Source: DATFMP01 sp035266845
Lineage (GTDB): Bacteria > SAR324 > JACQKK01
Length of the DNA: 64,000 nucleotides
Direction: 5' to 3'
NCBI GenBank assembly: GCA_035266845.1
Contig: DATFMP010000075.1
Span: 1-64,000, forward strand
Below, piece by piece: positions 17,620 to 26,486 of this stretch. A program made the translations under genes and the position numbers. Below the pieces are notes generated by a model. That model was not told the origin of the DNA and made no database searches. It worked only from the letters and a program-made list of their open reading frames with translations. Position 1 is the first letter of the stretch, and the number at the start of each line of letters is the position of its first letter.

Positions 17620-18280
17620 GGAGAAGGAGAACAACGAGCGCTGGCTGCTGACGTACGCGGACCTCATCACCCTGCTGATGATCTTCTTCGTGGTGCTCTA
17701 CTCGATCAGTCAGGTGGACGCCAAGAAGTTCCGCACGCTGGCCGAGACCCTGAGCACCGTGTTCGGCGGCGGCCGCTCGCTGGTGGGCGAGTCCAGCGGC
17801 ACGCGCATGATTCCCCTGCCGGCGCAGGGCGGCAGCGACCTGGAGGAGGTGCGCGCCAGCGCGGCGGAGCTGCTGGCCCGCCAGGGCATGCACCACGGCG
17901 CCAACGCACAGGTAAAGCAGCAGGGCCTGGCCATCACGCTCGCCAACAGCCTCATCTTCCACCCCGCCAGCGCCGTCATCAACGACGGTGCGCGGCGGCA
18001 CCTGGTGGCCCTGGGCAAGCTGCTGAAGGACACGGACGGCCCCATTCGCGTGGAGGGCTTCACGGACAACACGCCCGTGCACTCCGGCGAGTTCGCCTCC
18101 AACTGGCAGCTCTCGGCCCTGCGCGCCGCCAACATCGCGCAACTGCTGGTGGAGCAGGCGGGCGTCGATCCGCGCCGCGTCTCCGCCGTGGGCTACGGCG
18201 GTGCGCGGCCCGTCGCCAGCAACCGCACCGAGGAGGGGCGCGCCCGCAACCGCCGCGTGATGATCGTCATCCCGCGCTAG
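17600..18280 (+). CDS. motB: Flagellar motor protein MotB
   Basis: 226 residues, GTG start inside the end of motA. A short basic N-terminus precedes the single transmembrane helix YADLITLLMIFFVVLYSI, in which Asp21 is the essential ion-carrying residue. A plug/linker follows, then an OmpA-like peptidoglycan-binding domain (about 120-226) with GFTDNTPVHSGEFASNWQLSALRA and the terminal RARNRRVMIVI. Whether protons or sodium are used cannot be decided safely. It supplies the stator for the flagellar system whose filament genes fill 40-64 kb. Confidence 0.93.
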   Translation: MPKRQHEEKENNERWLLTYADLITLLMIFFVVLYSISQVDAKKFRTLAETLSTVFGGGRSLVGESSGTRMIPLPAQGGSDLEEVRASAAELLARQGMHHGANAQVKQQGLAITLANSLIFHPASAVINDGARRHLVALGKLLKDTDGPIRVEGFTDNTPVHSGEFASNWQLSALRAANIAQLLVEQAGVDPRRVSAVGYGGARPVASNRTEEGRARNRRVMIVIPR

Positions 18281-18358
18281 GCTGCGCACCGGCCGGCCGG
18301 ACCCACATGGGGCCCACGGCCCCCACATCGGTTTGCGGCTGTTAGCTACCCACCTTGA

Positions 18359-19291
18359 CTACGCCCCCAGCGCGGCCTTGAGGGCCTGGGCGGCATCCGC
18401 CACGGCCTGCCGGCCCAGCTCGGTGACGCTCATGGTGAAGAAGGCGTGGATGGCGCCCGGGTAGTGCTTCACGGTGACAGGCACGCCCTCGGCCCGCAGG
18501 CGTTCGGCGTAGGCCATGCCCTCGTCCAGCAGCACGTCGTACTCCGCAAGCTGCACCAGCGCGGGCGGCAGACCCGCCAGGCTGGGCGCCTTGAAGGGCG
18601 TGGCTCGCAGGTCGGGCGCTTGCGACGCGCCGTGCAGGTAGTGGTTCCAGAACCACTGCATGCCCTTGAAGGTGAGGATGTAGCCCTCCCCGTGGGCTTG
18701 GCAGGAGGGGCGCGTCGTGTCGTCGTCCACCGCGGGATAGACCAGGAGCTGGAAGGCCAGCGCCGGGCCCCCGTTGGCCCGGGCAAGCTGGGCCACCACG
18801 GCGGCCAGATTGCCGCCCGCGCTGTCGCCGCCGACGGCGAGGCGTGTGGGATCGCCGCCCAGCTCCGCGCCGTGCACGGCCACCCACTGCGTGGCGGCCC
18901 AGGCATCCTCCACCGCCGCGGGAAACTTGTGCTCCGGGGCCAGCCGGTAGTCCACCGAGACCACCAGACAGCCGGACTGCTGCGCCAGCCGCCGGCAAGC
19001 GTCGTCGTGGCTGTCCAGGTCGCCGATCACCCAGCCGCCGCCGTGGAAGTACACCAGGATCGGCAACGGGCTCCCCGTCGTGGCCGCGTACAGGCGGATC
19101 GGCACCGGCCCCGCCGGGGCGGGCAGGGTGCGCTGCTCCACGCGGGGCAGCTCCACCGTACCCTCCACGAACACGGCGCGCCCCTTGGCCATGTTGATGC
19201 GCGCCTCCTCCGGCGTGCACTCGTGCAGGGGCGGAGCGCCCCGCGATGCAATGAAGTCCAGCAGCGCCTGGATTTCCGGGTGTACGGCCAT
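18359..19291 (-). CDS. Alpha/beta hydrolase, hormone-sensitive-lipase type
   Basis: 310 residues, esterase/lipase family IV. The oxyanion-hole motif HGGG is at residues 83-86, the nucleophile Ser157 is in GDSAGG, the acid is Asp252 (EYDVLLDE) and the base His282 (IHAFF). The complete catalytic set suggests an active carboxylesterase, usually for short to medium acyl esters. No signal peptide is seen. The start is supported by GAGG nine bases upstream. It is convergent with motB and divergent from the LLM oxidoreductase gene. Confidence 0.92.
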   Translation of the reverse strand: MAVHPEIQALLDFIASRGAPPLHECTPEEARINMAKGRAVFVEGTVELPRVEQRTLPAPAGPVPIRLYAATTGSPLPILVYFHGGGWVIGDLDSHDDACRRLAQQSGCLVVSVDYRLAPEHKFPAAVEDAWAATQWVAVHGAELGGDPTRLAVGGDSAGGNLAAVVAQLARANGGPALAFQLLVYPAVDDDTTRPSCQAHGEGYILTFKGMQWFWNHYLHGASQAPDLRATPFKAPSLAGLPPALVQLAEYDVLLDEGMAYAERLRAEGVPVTVKHYPGAIHAFFTMSVTELGRQAVADAAQALKAALGA

Positions 19292-19488
19292 GGGTGGCCT
19301 CTTGGCTGATGAGGGGATGGGTGGCAGACCGCGCCCACCTTAGCGCAGCGGGCCCGGCGGCGCCAAGTCCGTGCCGCCCCCGCACGAATTCGACCGGCGC
19401 CGCCGCGCTGTGTTATGTGCAGGGCAGCACGCGCGGCGCCGGGGGTGCGGCGCGCAGCCACCAGGGAGTCCACGGGGAGGAGACGCCC

Positions 19489-20754
19489 ATGAAGCAGATG
19501 TTCTTCCATCTGATGCCCTACACGGAGTTGCCGGACGACTTCCGGGCGCGGCATCCGTCCGTGTGGGTGGATATCGACGCGGGGCTGTTCGATCCGCGGC
19601 GCGGCCACGCCATGTACAACGAGTTCATGGACGAGCTGGAGTTCGCGGCAGACTGCGGCTTCGACGCCGTGTGCGTGAACGAGCACCACTCCAACGGCTA
19701 CGGGCTGATGCCCTCGCCCAACCTGATCGCCTCGTCCCTGGCGCGCCGCACCACGGACGCGGCGATCTGCGTGATGGGCAACTCGCTGGCGCTCTACAAC
19801 CCACCCACGCGCGTGGCGGAAGAGTTCGCCATGCTGGACTGCATCTCGGGCGGGCGGCTCATCGCGGGCTTCCCCGTGGGCACGCCCATGGACACCTGCT
19901 TCGCCTACGGCCAGAACCCCAGCACGCTGCGCGCCCGCTACTACGAGGCGCACGACCTGGTGATGAAGGCCTGGACCACCCCAGAGCCCTTCGCCTTCGA
20001 CGGGCGCTTCAACCAGCAGCGCTACGTGAACGTCTGGCCGCGGCCCATCCAGCAGCCGCACCCGCCCATCTGGATTCCCGGCGGCGGCTCCGTGGAGACG
20101 TGGCAGTGGTGCGCCCGCATGGACTACGTCTACGCGTACCTGTCCTACTTCGGCTACAAGGCGGGCCAGAGCACCATGCAGGGCTTCTGGGACGAGATGG
20201 CGCGGCTGGGCAAGGATCGCAACCCCTACCGCGCGGGCTTCCTGCAGTTCGTGGGCGTGGCGGAGACGCGCGCGGAGGCCGAGGCGCTGTACCGCGAGCC
20301 GGCCGAATACTTCTACGACCGCTGCCTGAACGTGGATCCGCGCTTCGCCGGGCCGCCGGGCTACACCACGGAGGCCACCCTGCGCGCCAAGGTGCAGTCG
20401 CAGGTGGCGCAGGCCGCGGGCGTGAACCGCAGCTCCATCAAGGGCATGGCCCGCACCTGGGAGGACATCCTGGAGCGCGGCTACGTGATCGTCGGCAGCC
20501 CGGACGAGGTGGCCGAGCGGTTGCGCGAGGTGGCCACGGACCTCAACGTGGGGCATCTGATGCTGCTGCTGCAGTTCGGCAACATGGGCCGCGACCTGGC
20601 CATGCACAACACGCGGCTCTTCGCCGAGCGCGTGATGCCGCAGCTCAGCGGGCTCTTCGACGACCAGTGGGAGGACCGCTGGTGGCCCCGGCCCATGCCG
20701 GCTGCCGACCGCGCGGCGCCCCAGCCCCTCCCCCAGGCTGGTGGCACCCGATGA
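19489..20754 (+). CDS. LLM-class flavin-dependent monooxygenase
   Basis: 421 residues, luciferase-like TIM-barrel family. Recognisable blocks are GFDAVCVNEHHSNGYGLMPSPNLIASSLARRT, ISGGRLIAGFPVGTPMD and the late HPPIWIPGGGS. These enzymes use reduced flavin (FMNH2 or F420-type cofactors) supplied by a partner reductase, which is not seen nearby. The start is chosen for GGGGAGGAG nine bases upstream. Its stop codon overlaps the start of the next gene by four bases (ATGA), so monooxygenase and hydrolase are coupled, as in catabolic pathways where a ring or ester is oxidised and then hydrolysed. The substrate is unknown. Confidence 0.92.
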   Translation: MKQMFFHLMPYTELPDDFRARHPSVWVDIDAGLFDPRRGHAMYNEFMDELEFAADCGFDAVCVNEHHSNGYGLMPSPNLIASSLARRTTDAAICVMGNSLALYNPPTRVAEEFAMLDCISGGRLIAGFPVGTPMDTCFAYGQNPSTLRARYYEAHDLVMKAWTTPEPFAFDGRFNQQRYVNVWPRPIQQPHPPIWIPGGGSVETWQWCARMDYVYAYLSYFGYKAGQSTMQGFWDEMARLGKDRNPYRAGFLQFVGVAETRAEAEALYREPAEYFYDRCLNVDPRFAGPPGYTTEATLRAKVQSQVAQAAGVNRSSIKGMARTWEDILERGYVIVGSPDEVAERLREVATDLNVGHLMLLLQFGNMGRDLAMHNTRLFAERVMPQLSGLFDDQWEDRWWPRPMPAADRAAPQPLPQAGGTR

Positions 20755-21530
20755 GCGGGCCCAGCGAACGAACCGTGCAGGTGAACGGCCAGCCCTGCCG
20801 CGTGTGGGAAGCGGGCGAGGGCGAGCCCTTGGGCTTCCTGGCCGGGCTGGGTGGCCTGCCGCAGTGGCCGCCCGTGCTGGAGCGGCTGGCCGCGCATCGC
20901 CGCGTGATCGCGCCCTCGCTGCCGGGCTTCCCGGGAGGGCTGGGGCACGACGCGCTGGATTCGCACCTGGATTGGCTGCTGGCCACGCGCGACCTGCTCA
21001 ACGAGGCCGGGCTGGCCGAGGGCGACCTGGTGGGCGTTTCCGTGGGCGGCGCGCTGGCGGCGGACGTCGCGGCGGTGTGGCCGCACAAGGTGCGCAAGCT
21101 GGCGCTGGTAGGGCCCTTCGGGCTGTTCGATGCCGAGCGCCCGGTAGCGGACGTGTTCGCCCAGCCGCCCCGCAAGCTGGGAGAGGTGGTCTGCGCCGAT
21201 CCAGGCCGCTTCGCCGCCTTCACCGAGCCGCCGGAGGGCGCGGACGTGACCGAGTGGGAGATCGTGCAGACGCGGGCCATGGAAGCCGCCGCGCGCATCC
21301 TGTGGCCCCTGGGCGATACGCGCCTGGCCCGGCGGCTGGGCCGCATCCGCGCCGACACGCTGCTGCTGTGGGGCGAGGACGACCGCGTGGTGCCGCCCGC
21401 CTACGCGCAGGCCTTCGCTGCCGGGATGAACGCCTCCACGCAGATGCGCACCCTCCCCGGCGCCGGGCACCTGGCGGACCTCGACCAGCCCGATGCCGTG
21501 GCCGAGGCATTGCTGGCGTTCCTGGGGTAG
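20751..21530 (+). CDS. Alpha/beta-fold hydrolase
   Basis: 259 residues. The fold is typical: an N-terminal strand FLAGLGG, the nucleophile elbow GVSVGG with Ser97, acid Asp210 or Asp211 (WGEDDRVVPP) and His240 (GAGHLADLDQP). It is translationally coupled to the LLM monooxygenase in front and lies upstream of a biotin-dependent carboxyltransferase subunit, after a repeat. It resembles C-C or ester hydrolases of degradation pathways; the exact substrate cannot be read. Confidence 0.9.
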   Translation: MSGPSERTVQVNGQPCRVWEAGEGEPLGFLAGLGGLPQWPPVLERLAAHRRVIAPSLPGFPGGLGHDALDSHLDWLLATRDLLNEAGLAEGDLVGVSVGGALAADVAAVWPHKVRKLALVGPFGLFDAERPVADVFAQPPRKLGEVVCADPGRFAAFTEPPEGADVTEWEIVQTRAMEAAARILWPLGDTRLARRLGRIRADTLLLWGEDDRVVPPAYAQAFAAGMNASTQMRTLPGAGHLADLDQPDAVAEALLAFLG

Positions 21531-21559
21531 GCTCTGATCTGAACGGCGGCCCAGGTACC

Positions 21560-21670
21560 GGGGGCTTTACCCCCGCACCCCCAGCAGGGAGCGGGACTCC
21601 CTGCACCCGTTTTTGCGCCTTAACCCGCACCGGTTCCGATCCGTATCGGGGGCGTGGGGGCAAAGCCCCC
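21560..21670. repeat. Two-hairpin palindromic repeat (copy 2) plus inverted half copy
   Basis: Thirty bases after the hydrolase stop: GGGGGCTTTACCCCC (21560-21574), a CGCACCCC linker, CAGGGAGCGGGACTCCCTG (21585-21603), and later an inverted hairpin GGGGGCAAAGCCCCC at 21656-21670. It fills the gap before the carboxyltransferase gene. Confidence 0.75.
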
Positions 21671-21753
21671 GCACGTAGTTGTGTTGGTTCCAGTCTCGCC
21701 CTGCCGGGACTGGACTCGGCAGTGCAATGGACACCTTGCGAGACGCTGACGCC

Positions 21754-23307
21754 ATGAGCTGGGAAGCGGACATCGAGGAGCTGCGGCGGCGCGAGCAGCT
21801 CGGGCGCGCCATGGGCGGGCCGGAGAAGATCAAGCGCCAGCACGACGGCGGCAAGCTCACCGTGCGTGAGCGCATCGACCGGCTGCTGGACCCCGGCTCG
21901 CTGCACGAGATCGGCACCATCGCCGGGCGCGCGGAGTATGACGCGCAGGGCGAGCTGACGGCGTTCACGCCCGCCAACTTCGTGCTGGGGCGTGGCCGGC
22001 TGGAGGGGCGGCGCGTGGTGGTGGCGGGGGACGACTTCACCGTGCGCGGCGGCGCCAATGACGCGGCCATCAAGGACAAGCTGCTGCTGTCCGAGACCAT
22101 GGCGCACCGCCTGCGCCTGCCCCTGGTGCGGCTGGTGGACGGCACGGGCGGCGGCGGCTCGGTGAAGAACATCGAGGTGGCCGGGCATACGCAGCTCCCC
22201 GGCTACGAAAACAGCTACTGGCACTGGGTGGTGCAGAACATGGAGACGGTGCCCGTGGTCGCCCTGGCGCTGGGCTCCACGGCGGGGCTGGGCGCGGCAC
22301 GGGTGGCGGCCAGCCACTACTCGGTGATGGTGAAGGAGAGCTCGCAGATGTTCGTGGCCGGGCCGCCCGTGGTGGCGCGCATCGGTCAGGTGCTGGAGAA
22401 GAACGAGCTGGGCGGCAGCCACATCCACACGCGCAACGGCGCCGTGGACGACGAGGCCGACAGCGAGGACGAGGCCTTCGCGCGCGCCCGGCGCTTCCTG
22501 TCCTACCTGCCCACCTCCGTGTACGATCTGCCCGCGCGCGGCCCGCAGGAGGACGACCCGCAGCGCCGCGAACCCTGGCTGATCGAGGCCGTGCCACGCA
22601 GCCGGCGCCAGGTGTACCTGATGCGCAAGGTGCTGGAGGCCGTGGTGGACCAGGGCTCGCTGTTCGAGATCGGGCGGCGCTGGGGCCGCTCGGTGATCAC
22701 GGCCCTGGCCCGGCTGGACGGCTGGCCCGTGGCCATCCTGGCCAGCGACCCCTACCACTACGGCGGCGCCTGGACGGCGGACGCCTGTCGCAAGGTGGAG
22801 CGTTTCGTCGATCTGGCCGAGACCTTCCACCTGCCCGTGGTGCACTTGGTGGATATCCCCGGCTTCCTGATCGGCATCGAGGCGGAGCAGGCCGCCACCA
22901 TCCGCTACGGCGCCCGCGCGCTGGCCACCATCTTCCAGGCGCGCACGCCCTGGTGCTCCATCATCGTGCGCAAGGCCTTCGGCGTGGCGGGAATGGGCCA
23001 CCAGAGCCACGAGCGCTACGGCATGCGCTACGCTTGGCCCTCGGGCGATTGGGGCTCGCTGCCCGTGGAGGGCGGCATCGAGGCCGCCTATCGCGCGGAC
23101 ATCGAGGCCGCGCCCGATCCCCAGGCGCGGCTGGCGGAGATCGAGGCCAAGCTGGAGCGGCTGCGCTCGCCCTTCCGCGCCGCGGAGGCCTTCGCGCCCG
23201 AGGAGATCATCGACCCCCGCGACACGCGGCCACTGCTGTGCGAGTTCGCGGAGCTGGCCGCCCCGCTGCGCACACCCGGGCCCCGCCACCACGGCATGCG
23301 GCCGTAG
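21754..23307 (+). CDS. Acyl-CoA carboxylase carboxyltransferase (beta) subunit
   Basis: 517 residues, the usual size of propionyl-/methylcrotonyl-CoA carboxylase beta chains. The N-terminal half (GGPEKIKRQHDGGKLTVRERIDRLLDPGS, DGTGGGGSVKN, GSTAGLGAARVAASHYSVMV) and the C-terminal half (VHLVDIPGFLIGIEAEQAATIRYGARAL, RKAFGVAGMG) are the two crotonase-like folds that transfer CO2 from carboxybiotin to an acyl-CoA. The partner biotin carboxylase and carrier are not in this window. ATG 21754 was chosen by similarity; ATG 21727 is nine codons upstream. The acyl-CoA specificity is unknown. It may act with the LLM and hydrolase genes in front. Confidence 0.93.
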   Translation: MSWEADIEELRRREQLGRAMGGPEKIKRQHDGGKLTVRERIDRLLDPGSLHEIGTIAGRAEYDAQGELTAFTPANFVLGRGRLEGRRVVVAGDDFTVRGGANDAAIKDKLLLSETMAHRLRLPLVRLVDGTGGGGSVKNIEVAGHTQLPGYENSYWHWVVQNMETVPVVALALGSTAGLGAARVAASHYSVMVKESSQMFVAGPPVVARIGQVLEKNELGGSHIHTRNGAVDDEADSEDEAFARARRFLSYLPTSVYDLPARGPQEDDPQRREPWLIEAVPRSRRQVYLMRKVLEAVVDQGSLFEIGRRWGRSVITALARLDGWPVAILASDPYHYGGAWTADACRKVERFVDLAETFHLPVVHLVDIPGFLIGIEAEQAATIRYGARALATIFQARTPWCSIIVRKAFGVAGMGHQSHERYGMRYAWPSGDWGSLPVEGGIEAAYRADIEAAPDPQARLAEIEAKLERLRSPFRAAEAFAPEEIIDPRDTRPLLCEFAELAAPLRTPGPRHHGMRP

Positions 23308-23363
23308 GCGGCCGGGCATCGCCAAGTCTGGCAGGCCGGCACCTCCTCCAGACGTCCATCAAT

Positions 23364-23387
23364 CCGGGGGAGTCGTCGCTCCCCCGG
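23364..23387. repeat. Strong hairpin downstream of the carboxyltransferase gene
   Basis: Perfect arms CCGGGGGAG and CTCCCCCGG with a six-base loop, 57 bases after the stop. It has no T-run and belongs by sequence to the palindromic repeat families rather than to classical terminators. Confidence 0.5.
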
Positions 23388-23456
23388 CCCCCCTGTTCAC
23401 GGATTTGTCCGGACGCCGGCAGAGGTTCGCGCGGCCTCCGTGACCCCATCTGGAAC

Positions 23457-23534
23457 GGGTGCAGGGGCCCCGGCCCCTGCCGGAGGGTGAAGGTGTGGAG
23501 GAGGGAGGCAGCGCCTTCCTTCTCCACAAACCCG
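23457..23534 (+). repeat. Dispersed repeat, inverse of 44140-44217
   Basis: About 78 bases starting GGGTGCAGGGGCC and ending in GCAGCGCCTTCC-TTCTCCACAAACCC match, inverted, a segment at 44140-44217 next to a flagellin gene, with a few mismatches. Function unknown. Confidence 0.7.
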
Positions 23535-23572
23535 AACACCGACGTCTCTTGGATGCGCGGGGCAGGCCCCCG

Positions 23573-23845
23573 TCAGAAGTCGGCGCCGTTCAGGCAACGC
23601 TCGTGGCACCGTTCGCCCGGCTTGAGCAGCGTGCAGGAGCGCACGGCAAGCTGAGGCGCACCATACCCCGCGGTCAGCGCAGCCTCGAAGGGATGCACGC
23701 CGACGCGCGCGTACTCCTCGTGCTCCGGGCAGAAGAGCCAGGCGCGGTACAGAAAGCGGCCAAGGTTGGTGAGCAGGGGCGCGGCGACGACATACGCCAG
23801 GAATACGCCCAGGAAGATCACGGTCAACGTCAGGCTGGTTACCAT
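23573..23845 (-). CDS. Small Cys-containing membrane protein
   Basis: 90 residues with one N-terminal membrane helix (about 4-26, LTLTVIFLGVFLAYVVAAPL) and a soluble tail. Four cysteines lie after the helix, at residues 39, 71, 80 and 84, the last three in RSCTLLKPGERCHERCLNGADF. The CxxxC spacing could bind a metal or form a disulfide. No known family is recognised. It is upstream of nothing co-oriented within 200 bases, so it may be monocistronic. The size and coherent hydropathy argue for a real gene. Confidence 0.6.
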   Translation of the reverse strand: MVTSLTLTVIFLGVFLAYVVAAPLLTNLGRFLYRAWLFCPEHEEYARVGVHPFEAALTAGYGAPQLAVRSCTLLKPGERCHERCLNGADF

Positions 23846-24078
23846 GGCTGGCCCCCCATGCAAGGAAGTCCAACTGCCTGTGCCGCCGCTCCGCAGCCTA
23901 CGCAAAGCGGTGTGCTTTCTCCCCCCCGGGACTTGAAGCACCGTTGCGGCGATGGGCATCGCCCAGACGAGTGGTTCAATATAGCACGGTCTCGGACGAC
24001 CGGGGTAATGCCCGCGGTGCCCTGCAGGCGGCCGCGTGGCGGGCAATGCCCGGGTGCAGGGGCGGTCCGGCGCGGGCC

Positions 24079-25041
24079 TCAGGCCGGCTCGTCCGCGAAC
24101 TCGCGCTGCTTCTGCGCCGCATAGGCGTCGAAGCGCGGCGTGGCGCGCAGCCGCTCCAGCAGGGCGCGGTCGGCATCGTCGGGCGTGGGCGCATCCAGCA
24201 CGGCCAGATTGGCCTGCAGGTGCTCCGGCGTGGCCGCGCCCAGCACGATGCAGGTCAGCTCCGGCACGCCCAGCACCCAGCGCAGGGCCGCCCGCGCCAG
24301 CGCTGTGCGGTCGGCGAGGCCCGCCTCCTCGCCCATGGGAAACAGGGCGCCCTTGAGGTAGGCCTCGCGCGCCACCACACCCATGCCCGCGGCGTGCGCG
24401 GCGGGCAGCACCTGCGCCCTCCCGGCCGTGTCCGCGAAGTTGAGGTTGATGAACAGCGTGTCGAAGGCCCCGGAGCCGATCTGCGCCAGGTAGGTGGCCT
24501 CGCCGCGGAAGGTGTCCGCGCTGGTGAAGCGGATCAGTCCCTCGGCCTTGAGCCGCTCCGTGGTGTCCTTCAGCCGCGGCAGGTAATCCGGGTGCCCCCG
24601 CCAAGCCTCCGGCGTGATGCCCAGGTTGAGGAAGTCCAGGTGATCGCGGCCCATCAGCTTGAGGATGCGCTGCACCTCGGTCTTCAGCTCGCCATAGTCC
24701 GCCATGCGCCGGTTGCCCGGGTCGCGGTCGTACATCATCAGCTCGGGCCGCGTCTGCACGAACACTTCGTGGGGCGGGGGCATCTCTCGCAGGTTGCGGC
24801 CCAGCGCCTCCTTCTCCGAATCCTGCGTGACGTCGAAGAAGTTGATGCCCGCATCGTAGGCGGCGCGCAACACGCGTTTGCGGGGCTCCCCACCGAAGCC
24901 GGGGAATACGTAGCCCGGCGTGGTGGCCTTCTCCCAGTCCTCCTCGAAGCCACGCAGCCCGCCGCCCGGCAGGTACTCGTGGCCGCCCAGGCCGATCACG
25001 GACAGACGGATGCCGGTGCGCCCGGCTTCGCGATACTGCAT
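24079..25041 (-). CDS. Aldo/keto-reductase-like protein with altered active site
   Basis: 320 residues, AKR TIM-barrel by overall pattern (LSVIGLGG, VLRAAYDAGINFFD, LGMD-like LKLMGRDHLDFLNLG, AALRWVLGVPELTCIVLGAATPEHL). The usual Asp-Tyr-Lys-His tetrad is not intact. Asp70 is present, but the Tyr position five residues on is Ser75, the Lys position is Arg98 (VQTRPE), and the His position reads LGITPE. It may be a non-catalytic or differently acting relative. It starts 36 bases after the CaiB-type gene on the same strand, so they are probably one operon. Confidence 0.85.
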   Translation of the reverse strand: MQYREAGRTGIRLSVIGLGGHEYLPGGGLRGFEEDWEKATTPGYVFPGFGGEPRKRVLRAAYDAGINFFDVTQDSEKEALGRNLREMPPPHEVFVQTRPELMMYDRDPGNRRMADYGELKTEVQRILKLMGRDHLDFLNLGITPEAWRGHPDYLPRLKDTTERLKAEGLIRFTSADTFRGEATYLAQIGSGAFDTLFINLNFADTAGRAQVLPAAHAAGMGVVAREAYLKGALFPMGEEAGLADRTALARAALRWVLGVPELTCIVLGAATPEHLQANLAVLDAPTPDDADRALLERLRATPRFDAYAAQKQREFADEPA

Positions 25042-25077
25042 GGCACACTCCTTCGGACGGATGAAAGCTGCGGGTGT

Positions 25078-26316
25078 TCAGGCCTGCGCGGCGCCTGTCG
25101 TCTTTGGCGCGCCGGCGTCGCTCTCCACGATGCCGCGCGCCTCCAGGTCGGCCACGCGGGCGTCGTCCAGGCTCAGCTCGCGCAGGATCTCGCGCGTGTG
25201 CTCGCCGATGCGCGGCGGCTGCAGGCGCAGCCCCAGGTCGTGCCCGTCCATCTCGATGGGCAGGCGCGGCAGCCGGGTGCGCAGCCCGCCGGGCAGCTCC
25301 ACGTCCAGCAGGCGCCCTCCGGCGTTCAGGTGCGGATCGTCGAAGAGGTCCTCGGAGCGGGCCACGGGGGCGAAGGGCACGTCGATGCGCTCCAGGATCG
25401 CCAGCAGCTCGGCCCGCGAGTGCCGGCGGCAGATCTCCGCCACCAGCGGGATCAGCGTGGGACGCTCGCGCACGCGGTCCTCGTTGGAGCCGTAGCGGGG
25501 ATCGTCGCGCAGGTCGGGCCGCGCAAACTCGTCGCAGAAGCGCCGCCAGTGGTTGTCGCTGGTGATGCCCACGAACACCTGCTCGCCGTCGGCGGTCTCG
25601 AAGGGCTCGTAGACGGCCCAGGCGCCCTCGCGCGCGGGCATAGGCGGCACGGGCTTCCCGCTGGCAGTCTGCCCCGCCATGTGCTGGCCCATCAGGAAGG
25701 CGGTGGACTCGAACAGGGCGCTCTTCACGAGCTGGCCGCGGCCGGTGTGCTCCCGCTCGCGCAGGGCACAGAGGATGCCCAGCACGGCCATGGTGCCGCC
25801 GTAGATATCGATGACGGAGGTGCCCGCGCGCAGGGGCCGCCCAGGCGGCCCGGTCATGTAGGCCAGTCCGCCCATGAACTGCACCACCTCGTCCAGCGCG
25901 GGCCGGTGCTCGTAGGGGCCGCTCAGGAAGCCCTTGAGCGCGCAGTAGACCAAGCGCGGATTGACGGCGGAGAGGTGCTCGTAACCGCAGCCCAGGCGCT
26001 CCATGGTGCCGGGCGCGTAGTTCTCGATGAGGGCATCGGCGCCGCCGGCCAGCCGGTGTGCCAAGGCGCGCCCTTCGTCCGCCTTCAGGTTGAGCGCGAT
26101 GCTGCGCTTGTTGCGGTTGAACGCGCCGAAGAAGCCCGCGGCGAAGCCCGGCATGCGGCGGGTGCGGTCGCCGCCCGGCGCCGGCTCCACCTTGATCACA
26201 TCCGCGCCCAGGTCCGCCAGGATCATCCCGGCCGAGGGCCCCATGATGGTCTGACTGAACTCCAGCACCCGGATGCCCGCCAGGGGCAGGGGCACTCGTA
26301 CCTGCTCCGCGCTCAT
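25078..26316 (-). CDS. CaiB/BaiF family CoA-transferase
   Basis: 412 residues, family III CoA-transferase. Signatures are GIRVLEFSQTIMGPSAGMILADLGADVIKVEPAPGGDRTR, RNKRSIALNLKADEGR, the DIYGGTMAVLGILCALREREHTGRGQ block and the late PHLNAGG segment. These enzymes move CoA from an acyl-CoA to a carboxylic acid, activating the acid. The substrate is not evident. ATG 26316 gives the usual family N-terminus; the frame is open further upstream without similarity. Operon with the AKR-like gene behind it. Confidence 0.92.
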   Translation of the reverse strand: MSAEQVRVPLPLAGIRVLEFSQTIMGPSAGMILADLGADVIKVEPAPGGDRTRRMPGFAAGFFGAFNRNKRSIALNLKADEGRALAHRLAGGADALIENYAPGTMERLGCGYEHLSAVNPRLVYCALKGFLSGPYEHRPALDEVVQFMGGLAYMTGPPGRPLRAGTSVIDIYGGTMAVLGILCALREREHTGRGQLVKSALFESTAFLMGQHMAGQTASGKPVPPMPAREGAWAVYEPFETADGEQVFVGITSDNHWRRFCDEFARPDLRDDPRYGSNEDRVRERPTLIPLVAEICRRHSRAELLAILERIDVPFAPVARSEDLFDDPHLNAGGRLLDVELPGGLRTRLPRLPIEMDGHDLGLRLQPPRIGEHTREILRELSLDDARVADLEARGIVESDAGAPKTTGAAQA

Positions 26317-26486
26317 GCTCGCTCCGCAACGCCTGTCTCGCCCCACGCCCCGCTGCAGGCGGCCGCCAGACCGCCACGTACCCGCCCGGGATGGCTCCGC
26401 GAGGCTCCCGCGGGCGCCCGGGGCAGCATAGCGCAAAGTGCCAAGCGATGCGAACCATCGGCGCCCAGCATTCGTTATAAGGATAA

